DNA from: Actinomortierella ambigua
Taxonomy: Eukaryota > Mortierellomycota > Mortierellomycetes > Mortierellales > Mortierellaceae
NCBI GenBank assembly: GCA_016098155.1
Contig: JAAAJB010000032.1
Location: 46,314 to 110,313 of the forward strand
Direction: 5' to 3'
DNA: 64,000 bases
The notes under the pieces are model-generated. The model saw only the letters and a program-made list of their open reading frames with translations. It had not been told where the DNA came from and did not search any database. The translations under genes and the position numbers were made by a program. This document shows, piece after piece, positions 1-11,197 of this stretch. The first letter of the stretch is position 1, and each line of letters starts with the position of its first letter.

Positions 1-247
1 CCAACCTAACACAGTCACAAATTCGATTTTGGGATGCACAAGGAATGGTTCATTATTTCGTTTATTCGTAAAATTTCATATACATGCCATAAAAAGTGTT
101 TGTTGTTGTTATTGTTGTTGTCGTCGCGGTCGTCGTCTTCCTCCTACGACTTCCTCAAGCCCTTGAAAAAAAGAAAAAAGAAAGAAGCCGCTCTTGATGA
201 TATCTTATTGATTTTTTTTCCACTCTTTCTTTCTTTCTTTCCGTCCT

Positions 248-2643
248 CTAAGCGTTCTTAGACTTCTTCTTTCCAGCAGCAGCAGCCGATCTTCTACCAC
301 GGCCCCTTGTGACGGGCGAGGTCTCGGCAACAGGCTTCTGGCCGTCTACCCTATAACCCTCAGTCTCGCCATCGTCACTCTCGCCTTCGGCACCATCCAG
401 TTCGTCCGTATCAGCCGCAGAGACGGCATCAGGCAAGTCGTCATCATTCCAGTTGCTCTTAAAGTCAGAATCGCGGAGGTGTGTCACGGGTGGTGGTGGT
501 GGTGATGGTGATGATGATGAGGGTGCACCAGCTTCGTGGCGGTGGTGCATAGGGCGTTCATCGTCATCCGACTCGCGTGCTGCCCGGCGCTCATGTGACT
601 CTCGGATCGACTGTCGTACGTCCTGGTCAATCTCCTCCAACGTCCGCGATCCACGGCGAGGCTGACGAGCCTGACGAGGATGACCACCAAAGCCACCCGG
701 TGCTGGCGACACATCACGCGACGGAGGCAAGGGTTGGCCTTGGGCCTGGAGCAGCGTCTGCTCGGGCGTCTGCAATGACGCACCCAACTTGGCCATGCGC
801 GTGCGTTTCCGAGACGGATTGAAAAAGTTGCAATTCGGGCAGTAGTACTGCACATCGTCAATCTCGTTTGGCAGCGCCAGTCCGTTGTGCGTGAAACACT
901 GCCCACAGATCAACGCGTACTTTGTATCAGGACCCTCATCACCGACAATCACATCCACAATCTTGTCATACCAGTGCTTCTGTGGTGGCATAGGCGCATA
1001 GGGCATCCGAGGAGGTCCACCACCCTGTTGGGGCGCCATCAGTTGAGGGGGCTGCATGTGTCCTGGCTGGCCGTTGTGCATGGGCTGACCGGGTCCTGGC
1101 TGACCTGGGCGAGCCTGCATCCCTGTCGACATACCCATAGGGGGCTGCTGCTGCTTTTGTTGTGGCCCGCTGGGCGCGCCCATCCGATTGCCAGGCATGC
1201 CTGGTTGGCCGCCACGGTGACGAAGTCCCGGATCCATCATGCCGCCAGAGTGACCTGGCTGACCATTCAAATGGCCAGCCTTTCCATCAGGTCCACGAAG
1301 TGATGATGACGATGACGACCTAACAGTGGGCTACATTTTTTTTGAAGAGAAAGGAAGGTGGGGTGAGCGAGTGGCACAGTTGTTATACAAAAACACGCGT
1401 TGGCTGAGCAGAGAAAGCGGTCTCGCAGACCTGAGGACCTTCGGATCCAACTTACGTCGTATCGCTCAAGCAGAGTCTTTGTGGTGTAATAGGCTGTCTT
1501 CTTCTTGAGTTCCTCGACCTTCATCCGTTGGCTATCCCTCAGAAGGTTGAGTTGGTTTTCTATTTTGACAAAAAAAAGCATAAAGTGGTGTTAGTCTTCT
1601 CGGTTTGCCACGTTGCAGATAGTATTGACATGTGCGCCAATGAGATAAAATAAAGTAAAATAAATGGAAGGGAAGTGCAACAAGGGCACGTTACCTTCGT
1701 TTGTCTTCTTGCGTTTATACCACACTGTGATGACATGACGTCCAAGATAGATCCTGTCAACAAGAACAGAAAGGGAAAAAAAAAACCACATGTTAGGATA
1801 TGTCAGAGTACCAGAAAAGAGTTCTACCAGGTGTATGAAAAACAACAACTTACACTACTGGACCGAGAACAAGGGGTGCAGCAAACAGGCCCCATTCTGA
1901 AAGTTCGTGATACTGGTCGTGCAGGTACAGGAAGAAGACGCCGAGGTATGCAAACCAGGCTAAGACTGAATAAACAAGCCAGAAGCCGAGAACGCGTTTC
2001 TCGCGTAGTCGGATGGCTGCTAAGCGCAACTCAGCCTTGCGGATGTTGGTGTCCAAGTCGGACAGGATCTTTTCATAATCAGATTCGTCTTTCTAATAAT
2101 ACATGAATCCATAACGGAAGACAGGAAGAGAGTGAAAGTGAGTGAGTGAGAAAGAAAGAGAGGGTTACAGGTATTGATGAGTTGGTGAGCACATCATATG
2201 AAGCTTTTGGATATGTTTTTAAGAGTCTGAGAGCGTGCGCGTGGGTGCCCAATGCGAGGCTCTTCAGCAACTAGTGATCGGGTGATAGTCCAAACGCGAG
2301 AGGAAAGGGTGTTGACCAAGCTTGTCCTCTCTCAGTGGCACAGCACTCTGCTTCGTAGTCCAAGAAGAAGAAAAAAAAAAAAGACCATGGGAGGACATGT
2401 GATTCCTGCGATGATGCACCGCATGGAGAGCTCCGCCCTGCTGGGAATGTCGTGGGTTGTGCTCCACTCGTGTATTTCCACGTGAGCGTTTGGCCCTTTT
2501 TTATTTCCTCCTGGAACCAGAGGCGGCAGGTTGGCGACACAAAGGTCAAGAGAACCGAGAGCACCGGTGATTTGGTATGAGAGTGAGCGAGAAAAGAAAA
2601 GAGGTCCACATACCTGACGAAAGCGAGAAAATATAGAACCCAT
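248..2643 (-). CDS. LNP1: Lunapark family ER three-way-junction protein
   Basis: Five exons: 2614-2643, 1854-2092, 1695-1753, 1456-1559 and 248-1330. They join in frame to 504 residues. Exon 1 encodes only ten residues, MGSIFSRFRQ, which fit an N-myristoylation signal (Gly2, Ser6). Residues 15-43 are a charged helix, followed by two hydrophobic spans at about 44-67 and 77-98 and a second coiled-coil stretch ending near residue 144. The lunapark zinc ribbon is at about 280-320, with Cys286, Cys289, Cys308 and Cys311 in the pattern CGQC...CPNC. Pro/Gly/Gln-rich and Ser/acidic disordered segments flank it. Members of this family sit in the ER membrane with both ends cytosolic and stabilise three-way tubule junctions. 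The family call is firm. The small first exon and the acceptor at 1331 are inferred from frame and splice consensus. Confidence 0.93.
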
Positions 2644-4105
2644 GGGTGGGAGAAAGGGCAAAGTGAAGTAGTAAAACAAAAAAGAAAGTCGTTTCGGCCG
2701 CCTTGGTGAGAGAGAGAGGGGGCTGCAGGGAGGCAGCGAGAAAGGAAGGGGGGGAGGCGTGTCCCAGGAAGGGATGGAGGGAAAGTGAGAGAAAGAAAAG
2801 GAATGTGTGCTCTGCTGAGCACAAACAGGTCGTGAATGAGGATGGGAGGAGGGATGGGAAGGAAGGAAGGAAGGAAGGAAGGAAAGGAGATTGAAGAAAA
2901 AAAAGGAAAGAGAAAGCAAAAGGAATCGATGAAGAAAGAGCTTTTGCTCTCATGCTCCGCTCCAAGAGAAAAAAAAATAGAATCTTGGAGAACGCACCCT
3001 CTTTCCTTACTTCTTCTTCATCCAGTAATCCTTTTTCGAATCGACGTCAATGGGACTACATGAACTACTACTACATCCACATGCCCCTGCCGAAATGCCC
3101 CCAGTGTAGCATGGCTACTGGAAGCTTCTTTACCACGACGCAACAGCAGTTTTGGCTATTGGATGCGTGTAACAGTGTGGCTCCACGTCGGAGACGCTCC
3201 TTCTCAGCTTTTTCACTCCCTTCAGTGTACGTGTGCCAGTCGTGTAGCCGGCAACGCGTAAAGCTGTTTCTTTTGGCTACATCGCGCAAGGACTGTTGGT
3301 AGGAGCACTTGGGCCCCCGCCCTTTCTCCAATCATGGATAACACGCGCACGCGCACGCGCACGGCTATTCAACACATAAGAACAACCTGGATCGGCATGA
3401 GCCAATTTTCCTCGGGAATATCCACCTTAATGAAGTCATCGTTGACTGTGCGAGTGTGACGTTACGCTTCGTCTGTTGTAGCGCAGTGATTACGGAACAA
3501 AAGTCTGTACTCACGCAATACTTTGCAAGAAAGTTGGATCCTAGTCAATGCAGCTGCCGTTGACCAGAACCTCCTATATTAGATATCCTCACCGATTCAA
3601 CAGAGCCCCATTTACTCGAGGCTTGCAGCGGAGAGCACCCAGATGCAGCAAAACTTTAGATTTAAAGTCTTTCTCGGGATCAAGTTGCTGGAACACGTTT
3701 TCTTTTGTCTCTTAGGCGCTAGCGATCATCGCGTGGGGTTTGGCTTGTTCGTCTTTTGCTATTGTGGAGAGAGAGAGAGAGATCTCATCCAGAGCAAGAA
3801 ATCGCCGCATTGGGTCAGTGGACTGGATGGTTTGCAAACGGCTTGGAGAAAGCTACGATTTTCATGGTAAAGCCCGTTTGTGTCGATCACGTAAAAAAAA
3901 AATGCTATGCGCTGGCTGTGTGCATCTATCCGACAAGGCCAAAGTGTTTGCTATAACAGCAGCGTACTTAGCCTTGTTGGAGTAAGAACAGCCAGGTGTA
4001 AGCCAAATGCAATAAACAGTCACGACTCTTCGAAGAAGTCTCCTTCGCCAGCACATCGCCCCTTTCTTGTCGGATTCTCCAGACAATGGACCACGACTTC
4101 ATTCA
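2644..4105. other. Intergenic region between lunapark and the borealin-like gene
   Basis: The two genes diverge from this 1.46 kb stretch. It holds purine-rich DNA on the + strand with a (GGAA)n run near 2860-2884 and a GCGCAC-type repeat at about 3341-3363. Short open frames are present, one with two CxxC pairs near 3090-3240, but none has a recognisable product or supporting splice structure. No gene is called. Confidence 0.6.
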
Positions 4106-4995
4106 ATGTCGAGACTACATCGTTCCGAAAGCAGTTCTTCAGTGAGTTCGGCGAGGCGTACTCTTTCTTCGGTAGAAGGCAATACCTCCAGCATGAAGAA
4201 CCCCTTTCAGGCTTCTCCCCCACCACCACCACTTGCTGCTGCTGCTGGTGCAGCCAGCGGGTCCGTGTCTACCACCGTCCCCACCAAAAACACAGTGTCG
4301 GCCAACCTGACCTTGTTCCGGCAAAACGCCGAGCCCTTAGACCTCCAAGATGTGGCGGAGGACGAGCGGGTAAAGGCGTCAAGATCAGGAGGACATGAAA
4401 AGAGACGCCACAGCAACAACAGCGACGACAGTAATGATCATCAACCACCAAAGGAAAATCCATGCAAGTATCTCACCAAGGAGCAGCGCGAAGCCGTTAT
4501 TGAGAACCTTGAAATCGAGAGTATGTCTCTTCCTCTTCCTTTTCCTCCCAAGTGTATCCCAATTGAAGTCAGGCACTTTCAACAACCAACGAACAACGCT
4601 TTTTTCTTTTTTTTTTCTCGCGCGTCCGAGATGCTCGCGCACAGTCTTAATACGTGTTTTCTTCTTTATTTTTCTGTTAAAAAAAAGTGGCCGACAGACT
4701 CATGCGACTCCGGAAACAAGTAGACGTCTTGAAGCAGAACCTAGTCTTCCGTGGCGAGATTGAGATTGACCGCATCCCAAGCTCCGTGCGACCGCTGACC
4801 ATGGAAGAGTTTTGGCTAAAGTTCAACGGCGATGCCAATGCCTATCGTCAGCGTCAGGCACAGCTCAAGGCCGACGTCCAGAACAGCGTGTTGCAGCTCA
4901 TGGGTGTCCATGTCGATAGGGCTTCTTCTTCCACCTTGAGCTCAACTTCCAGCTTGAATGCTATCAGTAGGAAGAGACAGCGCCTGGAGCTGTGA
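4106..4995 (+). CDS. NBL1: Borealin/Nbl1-like chromosomal passenger complex subunit
   Basis: Two exons, 4106-4520 and 4688-4995, join in phase 1 to 240 residues. The first ATG is at 4106; the frame is open 39 bases further upstream, but only with a TTG codon. The first half is Ser/Pro-rich and disordered. Residues of about 120-185 form a charged helix with the borealin N-terminal pattern: an acidic NLEIE block, then DRLMRLRKQVDVLKQNL, then a short Arg-Ile-Pro-Ser-x-Val-Arg turn followed by the TMEEF motif. In yeast and animals this helix bundles with INCENP and survivin to place Aurora B at centromeres and the spindle midzone. The rest of the protein has no recognised domain. The assignment rests on the helix alone, so a borealin-like protein is the safe wording. 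Confidence 0.78.
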
Positions 4996-5206
4996 GAGCC
5001 TCTGTGGTTTTTTCCTGTATTTTTTTTATTACTTTGCATCAATCATTTTGCAGTTGTACTTTTATGACCCAAATAGCCCCCCCTCCACATTCATTTATAT
5101 AATTCCAATACATGTACTTTAGCGCTTCCAATTTTCCAGTATGCTTTTGCTTTTATTGCGAAATGATGGTCGGATGGTTGTGAGTGGATAGAAGCGGAAG
5201 GGTGCT

Positions 5207-8200
5207 TTATGGCAAATAGATCTTGGAAAAGCCTTGGACATCACTCCTGCAACAGGGACATTGTTTGAAGCGCTAGAAAGAGAAAAGTAGATGGCAATCA
5301 TAAGTTGATCAGTTCAATCTATTGTGGATAAGAAACCACCACATATTGCAAACAACTATAAAAAAAATGTGTGCCCCCCCCCCCATGCAACTTACTCGAA
5401 TAGCCAACAACTCTCTGCAATCATTACAGAGCGCTAGACAGCGACAGGGACGCAACAGGATGTTGCGAGGCTCTGCTTGACAAACGACACAGAGCAGTCG
5501 CGAGTAAAACGAGCTGTCCTCTGGATTGGCGGGTAAATCGGCCATTGGCGGCGGTGACGTTGACGAGGAACCCTGTGCGGACATAATTTCAGCCGGAGAG
5601 GAGGTGGAGGCGGAGGTGGAGGGCATGACGGATGCATCGGCAGGTCCTGCTGTCAGCGAAGTAGTTGTCTTGCGATACTTTTGCAAGATGGACAAAAGCT
5701 CCGCATTCTGCTGATCTGCTATCGGCTGCTGCAACGAGGTCCCGCTTGAGTGCCTGTGTTGTGCTATCCTTGACCGCCTGCTCCGAATGCTGGTGACGCC
5801 CTGAGACCCTCTGCCGGACTGTGCTGCTGCTGCTGCGACCCCTTCCTCAACATCGTCGCTGGTCGCATCGGAGTCCCACCTTGTATCGTCCACGGCACGG
5901 CGATGTTGAGACCGCGTCAGGGGCGTGTCGCGCCCTTGACCAGACAAAAAGATGCTCAAGAACGAAGAGTCCAAAAGAAAATCTTGCAGCGATCCCAGAG
6001 CGGATCTCTGTACTGCTATTGTACCATTTTCCTCTTCCTCGTCTTCTTCATCCTCGTTATGGTACATGTCATCATCATCCTGCTGTTCAGGAAACACTTG
6101 TTGATCAGTCAGATAACTTTGCATCTCTTGCGATCCCGACTCGACATCACTGTCCCCCTCGTCCTCCTGCTGTTCTGGCGGTGGAGCGAACTCGCCATCG
6201 CTAAAGTCTTCATCGTCTCCATCCGAGAAGGTGTCTTCCAGAAACCTCGAATAGATATTCTCCTCATCCTCCTCCTGCTGCGGCCATCTTCGCCGCATCC
6301 GCAAGCCCCCTGCAAGAGACAATTCGCCCTGCTGCCTGCCATCGTCATCATCATCATCATCATCCTGTTGCGCTTCGGGCGAAGCCGGTCGACCGGCCTG
6401 CTCCATAGCCGCCTCGATCGTCATTCTGAGCTGCAAGTACTCCTGGACAGACATGGTGGTCGCAATGGGCCGGACCACGATTCGCCGCCGCTGCCGCTGG
6501 AATCGCGCCGGTATCACTTTGTTGTAGATGGCAGAGTAAGCGTCGTCTAAAAGTTGAAGGGTCGATTGTGTAAACGCGCGCATATTGTTGAGACGGGTTT
6601 GTCGCCTCGAGATGTGTTGCCGATGGCCCGGCTGCTCGACGATATCGGCCACTTCGTTGGAAAAGCCCTCCAATGGCACGGACGGCATCGACGGGTGCTG
6701 GAAAGTGGCGGTCCATAGACGCTGACCGAGCCCTATTGTGGGTAGCGGCAGTGTTGTCGCTGTTGAAGATGATGGCGAAGATGATGACGTTCCTGTTGCT
6801 CCCCCAGCGTTGGATGACATGGTGGCGATCCGGACGCGTCTCTTATCTAGTATAGTACCAAACGGAATCACAACAGCATCGACCTCGTTCCAGAAACTGA
6901 CACCACGGGTCGCCTCTAGACAAGCCCTGCCGAGCTTAAATACAGCAATGCCGTACTCATCTTCGCCTGTCGGAAGTGCTCGCTGCTCAAATATGCGTCG
7001 CCGAACGTTGCCTCCTGTCACGAGATATGTCAACCCATGGACACAGAGTGAGATGAGGATCGTGAGGATCACCATAGCCTCCGGCATGCACGTCAACAGT
7101 TGCAAGGATGGATAGGTGTTTGGTCGGCGATAGATGGAACGAGCAAAGTGCGCCATGTCCAACATGCCCCAGAATGACGTGATCGCCAGACGGTAGTGTC
7201 GCCCTCGTGGGAAAAGACCAGCCACCTGCAGCGACAACAGTTGGCAGACCTGGATGAAGGCCACCAGCAAGATGTTCTTGCCATGAGGTGTAAAGTGAAA
7301 CATCACCGACATCTCGAGCATATTGAAGTTTTGCTCGCCTGTCCCTGCGTTCTGGATGTTGGCAAGAAAAGTGTCGGTGATGTAGGAGGTACCCATGGCC
7401 GATAAGCACAAAAACAATACGGACGGAATCGACATCTTCGTCTGAAACGCCTCGGGCCAGTTAAACGGCAGAAATGGATTGTCGGCCACCAACAGTGCTC
7501 CCGTGACCAGCATCGCTTTGATGAGAAGATAAAATGCCGGGATCTTGAGCGCAAAACGAAGAGATAATTTGAGGGGATGTGGATTCCTCGGCGCTACAAT
7601 GGCATTGACCCTATTCAAGCAAAGGCTCTGGATATTCAGCGTCCCCCGAACAATGTTACAAATCCAACCGTTTGTGGTCGAAAAAAAAAAAAAAAAAAAA
7701 AAAACAAGGTAGCCACATGTTAGCTACATTCCCGGGCTAAAATGTTTCCGTAGTGCTCTCATTGTCAAGGGAATGGCTGCGCTCTTCAAAGCAATCGATC
7801 GTATGACAAAACGTAAAAGAAAACGACGACTCCACTTTAGGAAAAAAGTCAATAGCACTCACCACGAAGAACATGAGTAATGCATAGCTGCTCGTAATGT
7901 AGTTGAGAAGCGAGGGCTGCGTGAACATGATCCGAGATCCTTGGCCAACAACATTGGGCGCCGATAAGGGCGGAGTGGCTGCACCAGCCGATTCTGCTGC
8001 GCTGGACAACCCGCCGGCAGGAGGAACTACCGACGACGCTGCAGAATTGTCAAACAGCACAAAGGGCGTTCCCAAGAGGACGGTCTCTATCTGACGATGG
8101 ACTTCTGCAATCCTTGGGCCATAGAGTCGGAACGACTCGGCCACTACCTGAAAAGGGCGGCGGACAAAGGCCCTCAGAGGTAGCAACGCCCTGGAATATG

Positions 8201-8225
8201 ATTCCAGGGTTTCGACGATGGGCAT
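5207..8225 (-). CDS. Asi1/Asi3-like multi-spanning membrane RING E3 ubiquitin ligase
   Basis: Three exons: 7863-8225, 5396-7627 and 5207-5272, giving 886 residues from the ATG at 8225. About five hydrophobic spans lie in the first 350 residues. A long acidic, Gln/Ser-rich linker follows. The C-terminal RING is split by an intron: CVVC, CRCLALC and CNDC fall in exon 2 and the last pair, CPCCRSD, falls in the 22-codon exon 3. This five-span plus C-terminal RING layout is that of yeast Asi1 and Asi3, which act at the inner nuclear membrane in protein degradation and amino-acid sensing control. The frame upstream of 8225 stays open but has no ATG, so the start is provisional. The 24-base A run at 7681-7704 lies inside intron 1 and reads as T on the gene strand. 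Confidence 0.8.
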
Positions 8226-9385
8226 ATGGACTCGTTGAAGCACCTTTACGAGAAGGTATGAAGATGACAGAGGGAGAGGGTGTGTGGGAGAGAGGAGGAG
8301 GATAAGGAGAGATGGCAAGGGGAGAACGCGGCGTGAACGTGGCTGCCTGCTGCTGTGAGTAATAGAGACGGAGAACAAGGCGACGACGACTTTCTCCACA
8401 CAAAAAAAAAGAGGCTGCTCTTCAAAAGCAACGGCGGGGACGGTTTGTTGGGGAGGAGGGACAAGGGCTCATTGGGTCAATGAGCCATGCACCTGGTTGT
8501 GGTTGCAGGTAGGCGGCAGGTGAATGAATGCGGAATGGAGAGATGCCCGACAACGGAAAGGGATGGAATGGCTGTGGTGGCTGTCGGTGTAGGTGTAGGT
8601 GGGTGGGTGGGAAGAAATGCAAAGAAGCGAGGAATGAGAGTGAGGTGTGATGTGTGGTGGCTCCTCTTTCCCTGCCAGCAGCGTCGAATTGGACAGCACA
8701 CAAGCGACTGGTAAGGTCGGGCGCAGCGTAGTGAGACACTGGTAAGGCTTTACATGCCAAGTACCATCCTCATGCTCCTCCACATACTCTCTCTATCTAT
8801 CTGTCTGTCTATCTATCTGGCTTCTCTACCCTCCTCCCTGGCGCTGAGGCACCCAGGAGTACTGCATGTACTGCTACATACATTCCAGTTTGTTAAAGAC
8901 GACGGGTACTGCTCAGACACCCTCAGTCAACCCTTGCGTCTTGGTACATACAAAACACTGCCTGTGTTCAGCCCCCCCCCCACAGGCTCAAAGCGTCAGC
9001 TGAGAAAAAGGACAGCACCTTTCATCTGGTGAGGTACCGTGCAGCTTGCAGATCGCTGAATAATGTTTTGCCGTGGGCCCTCGAACCTGTAAATCTGCCC
9101 AAAGCACACAAAGAGTTACTACTACAGGATGGATATCCCCCTTCGTTGACCTCCCACCCCACCCCCTATCTACCACATCCTCTGATAAATTGAATTCATA
9201 AACATGATATTGTCGTTCCTCAGGAGCAGTAAGCAGCTCTCCTCTGCAGGGACAAGCTTTGTCGAGGAAGTAGTCTAGATGGCTCGACAGCCACACCATC
9301 CCTAGCCGAAACTGAGATGTGAGGCCTTTCGTTGTCACTCGAGTGATGACTAGACTATACTCGAACAAACACTGGAAAATTGAGA
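8226..9385. other. Gene-poor region upstream of the Asi-like gene
   Basis: This stretch holds the presumed promoter and leader of the Asi-like gene (- strand) and otherwise no recognisable gene. A frame on the - strand at 8988-9440 overlaps its left part and has no recognised domain; it could include further 3' exons of the tentative gene at 9386-10204, but no consistent splice path was found. A short TCTA/TCTG repeat lies near 8790-8815. Confidence 0.5.
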
Positions 9386-10204
9386 TCAGGAAAACGACCC
9401 TCTTGCTCCCTGTACATTCAGATCTACCATGCTGATACATTTATCTCGACGAAGCGGTGGCTCTGCTTGTGAAATCATCGCCTTGGCTGTGGAAAATCTT
9501 CCACCCTCAAAGAAAGTTCCAAGAGCAGCTGTTAGTTCTCTGCGACATCCGTGCGTGTCATAATTTGGCACTAGAGCATCTTGCTAAAGAGTCAGACTGT
9601 CGTCGGGATCCTAGCTTCCCCTTCGACATGCTATTTTGGTGGGGGCTTCCTCCCTGGATACTGTAGCATACGATCATCGGCTTGTACGTAGCCACGAATC
9701 ATGACGATAGTCCCCTCCCTATCTTCGACGAATTTAGCAGCACCATTTCGACTGGTGCATGTATACAGCACAACGCCATGACGAGAATATTCCCCACAGT
9801 TATGGGCGAACGTTTCTCCACCATCAAACCTATTGGCAATGGTACCTTCTGCCAGCAATAATGAGCTTCGGCAGGCATTAAGACACAGCATGTTTCCGAC
9901 AGCCTAAGAAAGTACACTGCTGTGGATTACTCAACCGAGCTTACCGTATGTGGAGTGAGTAGCGTGCCCGGTGCTCTGCGGTTTTCTGATCGACATATGG
10001 CGCATATCATTGGGTCATCTATTTCCGCGTGCCAAACAGTTTTGGATGCATTTCAAAGTTCATCGGACCTTACAGGGCAACAGGGGACGGTCTCATTAAT
10101 AGAGTTGCGACCAAGAAGGAACAGACTAGAAAGCTGCAAGTCCTAAGCACTAGCTTTCCGTAGAACAAAGCCGCTTGCGCGTAAACATGATGCCAATCTT
10201 TCAT
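9386..10204 (-). CDS. Tentative small secreted six-cysteine protein
   Basis: Four exons can be joined in frame on splice consensus: 10074-10204, 9945-9975, 9688-9903 and 9386-9583, giving 191 residues. Residues of about 20-42 are strongly hydrophobic (SFLVCSFLVATLLM), like a signal peptide or anchor, though preceded by an unusually long N-terminal part. After it come six cysteines, in contexts LCLNAC, NCGEY, YTCTS, HGCRR and DKCIS, a count suited to three disulfides. The longest exon has coherent coding character around an EGTIANRF block and a CGEYSRHGV block. I do not recognise the family. The first exon start and the last exon are the weakest parts. It may instead be a decaying gene. Confidence 0.35.
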
Positions 10205-11197
10205 AATATTATTCAGCTTTGACTTCTTCCTCGTTCGCTTGGAGCAATGATCAATACAATAAAAGCTTGTTCGTTGTTGGACATATCTTTTAATTACAGT
10301 AACCAAACAGATTGGTCTCAATCGCCATGATGTGCCTGAGAGTTTTCTCCCTCCGCACGCAGCTCCGAAAAAGTCTGGGACTTCCATTTTCACAATCGAA
10401 AACAAGTTCGCGCTAGTGAAGATTTTCTCTCTGTGCACGCTAATTGACCTAGTGGAGTGTTGTCGAGAGCCTACCTACCGCATCTCCAATCGTTGACCTG
10501 AATACTTTATCCGTCCTTCCACGGCCATCTCTCTTTGTTGGTTCCCACCGTACTTCAAGAACGACCTGCCTACCTGCCTGCCTACTCCACGCATCGAGCG
10601 CGCTCTTTGCAGAAAAAAAACACCTTCTAGCAACCCCATGTTGGCACCGGATACAAGCTTGGATCGAATAACGATGTTTTCGACACGCAGTGCACAATAA
10701 TACCAGGGATTCAGGGGACTGTTTCTTTAATTCATTAGACTCCTTGGTCTCTCGGAAAATTACCCTTGGATAAGGTGTAAGCTCAAATTCGGGACAATAA
10801 TTTGCAATGAGTGACCCATAGAAACCCCTGTGAAATTCAGGTTCTGCCGGGGCTGGAACGCTGGCTTGCTCGTCTCGCGTTCCTGAGTTAGCATAAACTG
10901 CACCCAGAAGCCTTTAAAAGAACTACTATCACCAGCGACTTGACTTTTTGTTTTCCTTTTTTTTTTTTGTCTCTTTGCTCGTCAAACTTCGTTCTTCATA
11001 CCCTTTGTCTACCCTTGTCTACCCTTGTCCTCACCCTCGCCCCGCGTCACCCGTTCTCCTCCCTCCGCCTTCCACTCCTCCCCCCTTTCCCTGTCTCTTC
11101 TCCTCTCCTTCCTGTCGCCACTTCAGCCGTCTCTTACGATCAACACCTCTACCAACGCTGTTCCCTCACTTGATTCTACATCACTTTTGTTTTCACC
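10205..11197. other. Intergenic region and promoter of the first LPMO-like gene
   Basis: No gene is called here. A frame on the - strand at 10205-10438 extends upstream from the tentative secreted protein. A TTTAAAAG TATA-like box lies at 10913-10920, about 280 bases before the ATG at 11198. The leader from about 10940 to 11190 is strongly C/T-rich, as is common for highly expressed fungal genes. Confidence 0.5.

Noticed and set aside
2332..2919. 195-codon open frame on the - strand crossing the first lunapark exon
   Set aside because: Only the ten codons at 2614-2643 fit the lunapark model. The rest is C/T-rich leader and intron sequence.
3086..3302. Short + strand frame with CPQC and CQSC pairs, possible zinc-binding protein
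   Set aside because: Spacing between the pairs is about 45 residues, with low-complexity sequence between. There is no supporting exon structure.
7681..7704. 24-base A run as a retroelement tail
   Set aside because: It lies inside intron 1 of the Asi-like gene, where it is a T run on the coding strand. No element body or target-site duplication was seen.
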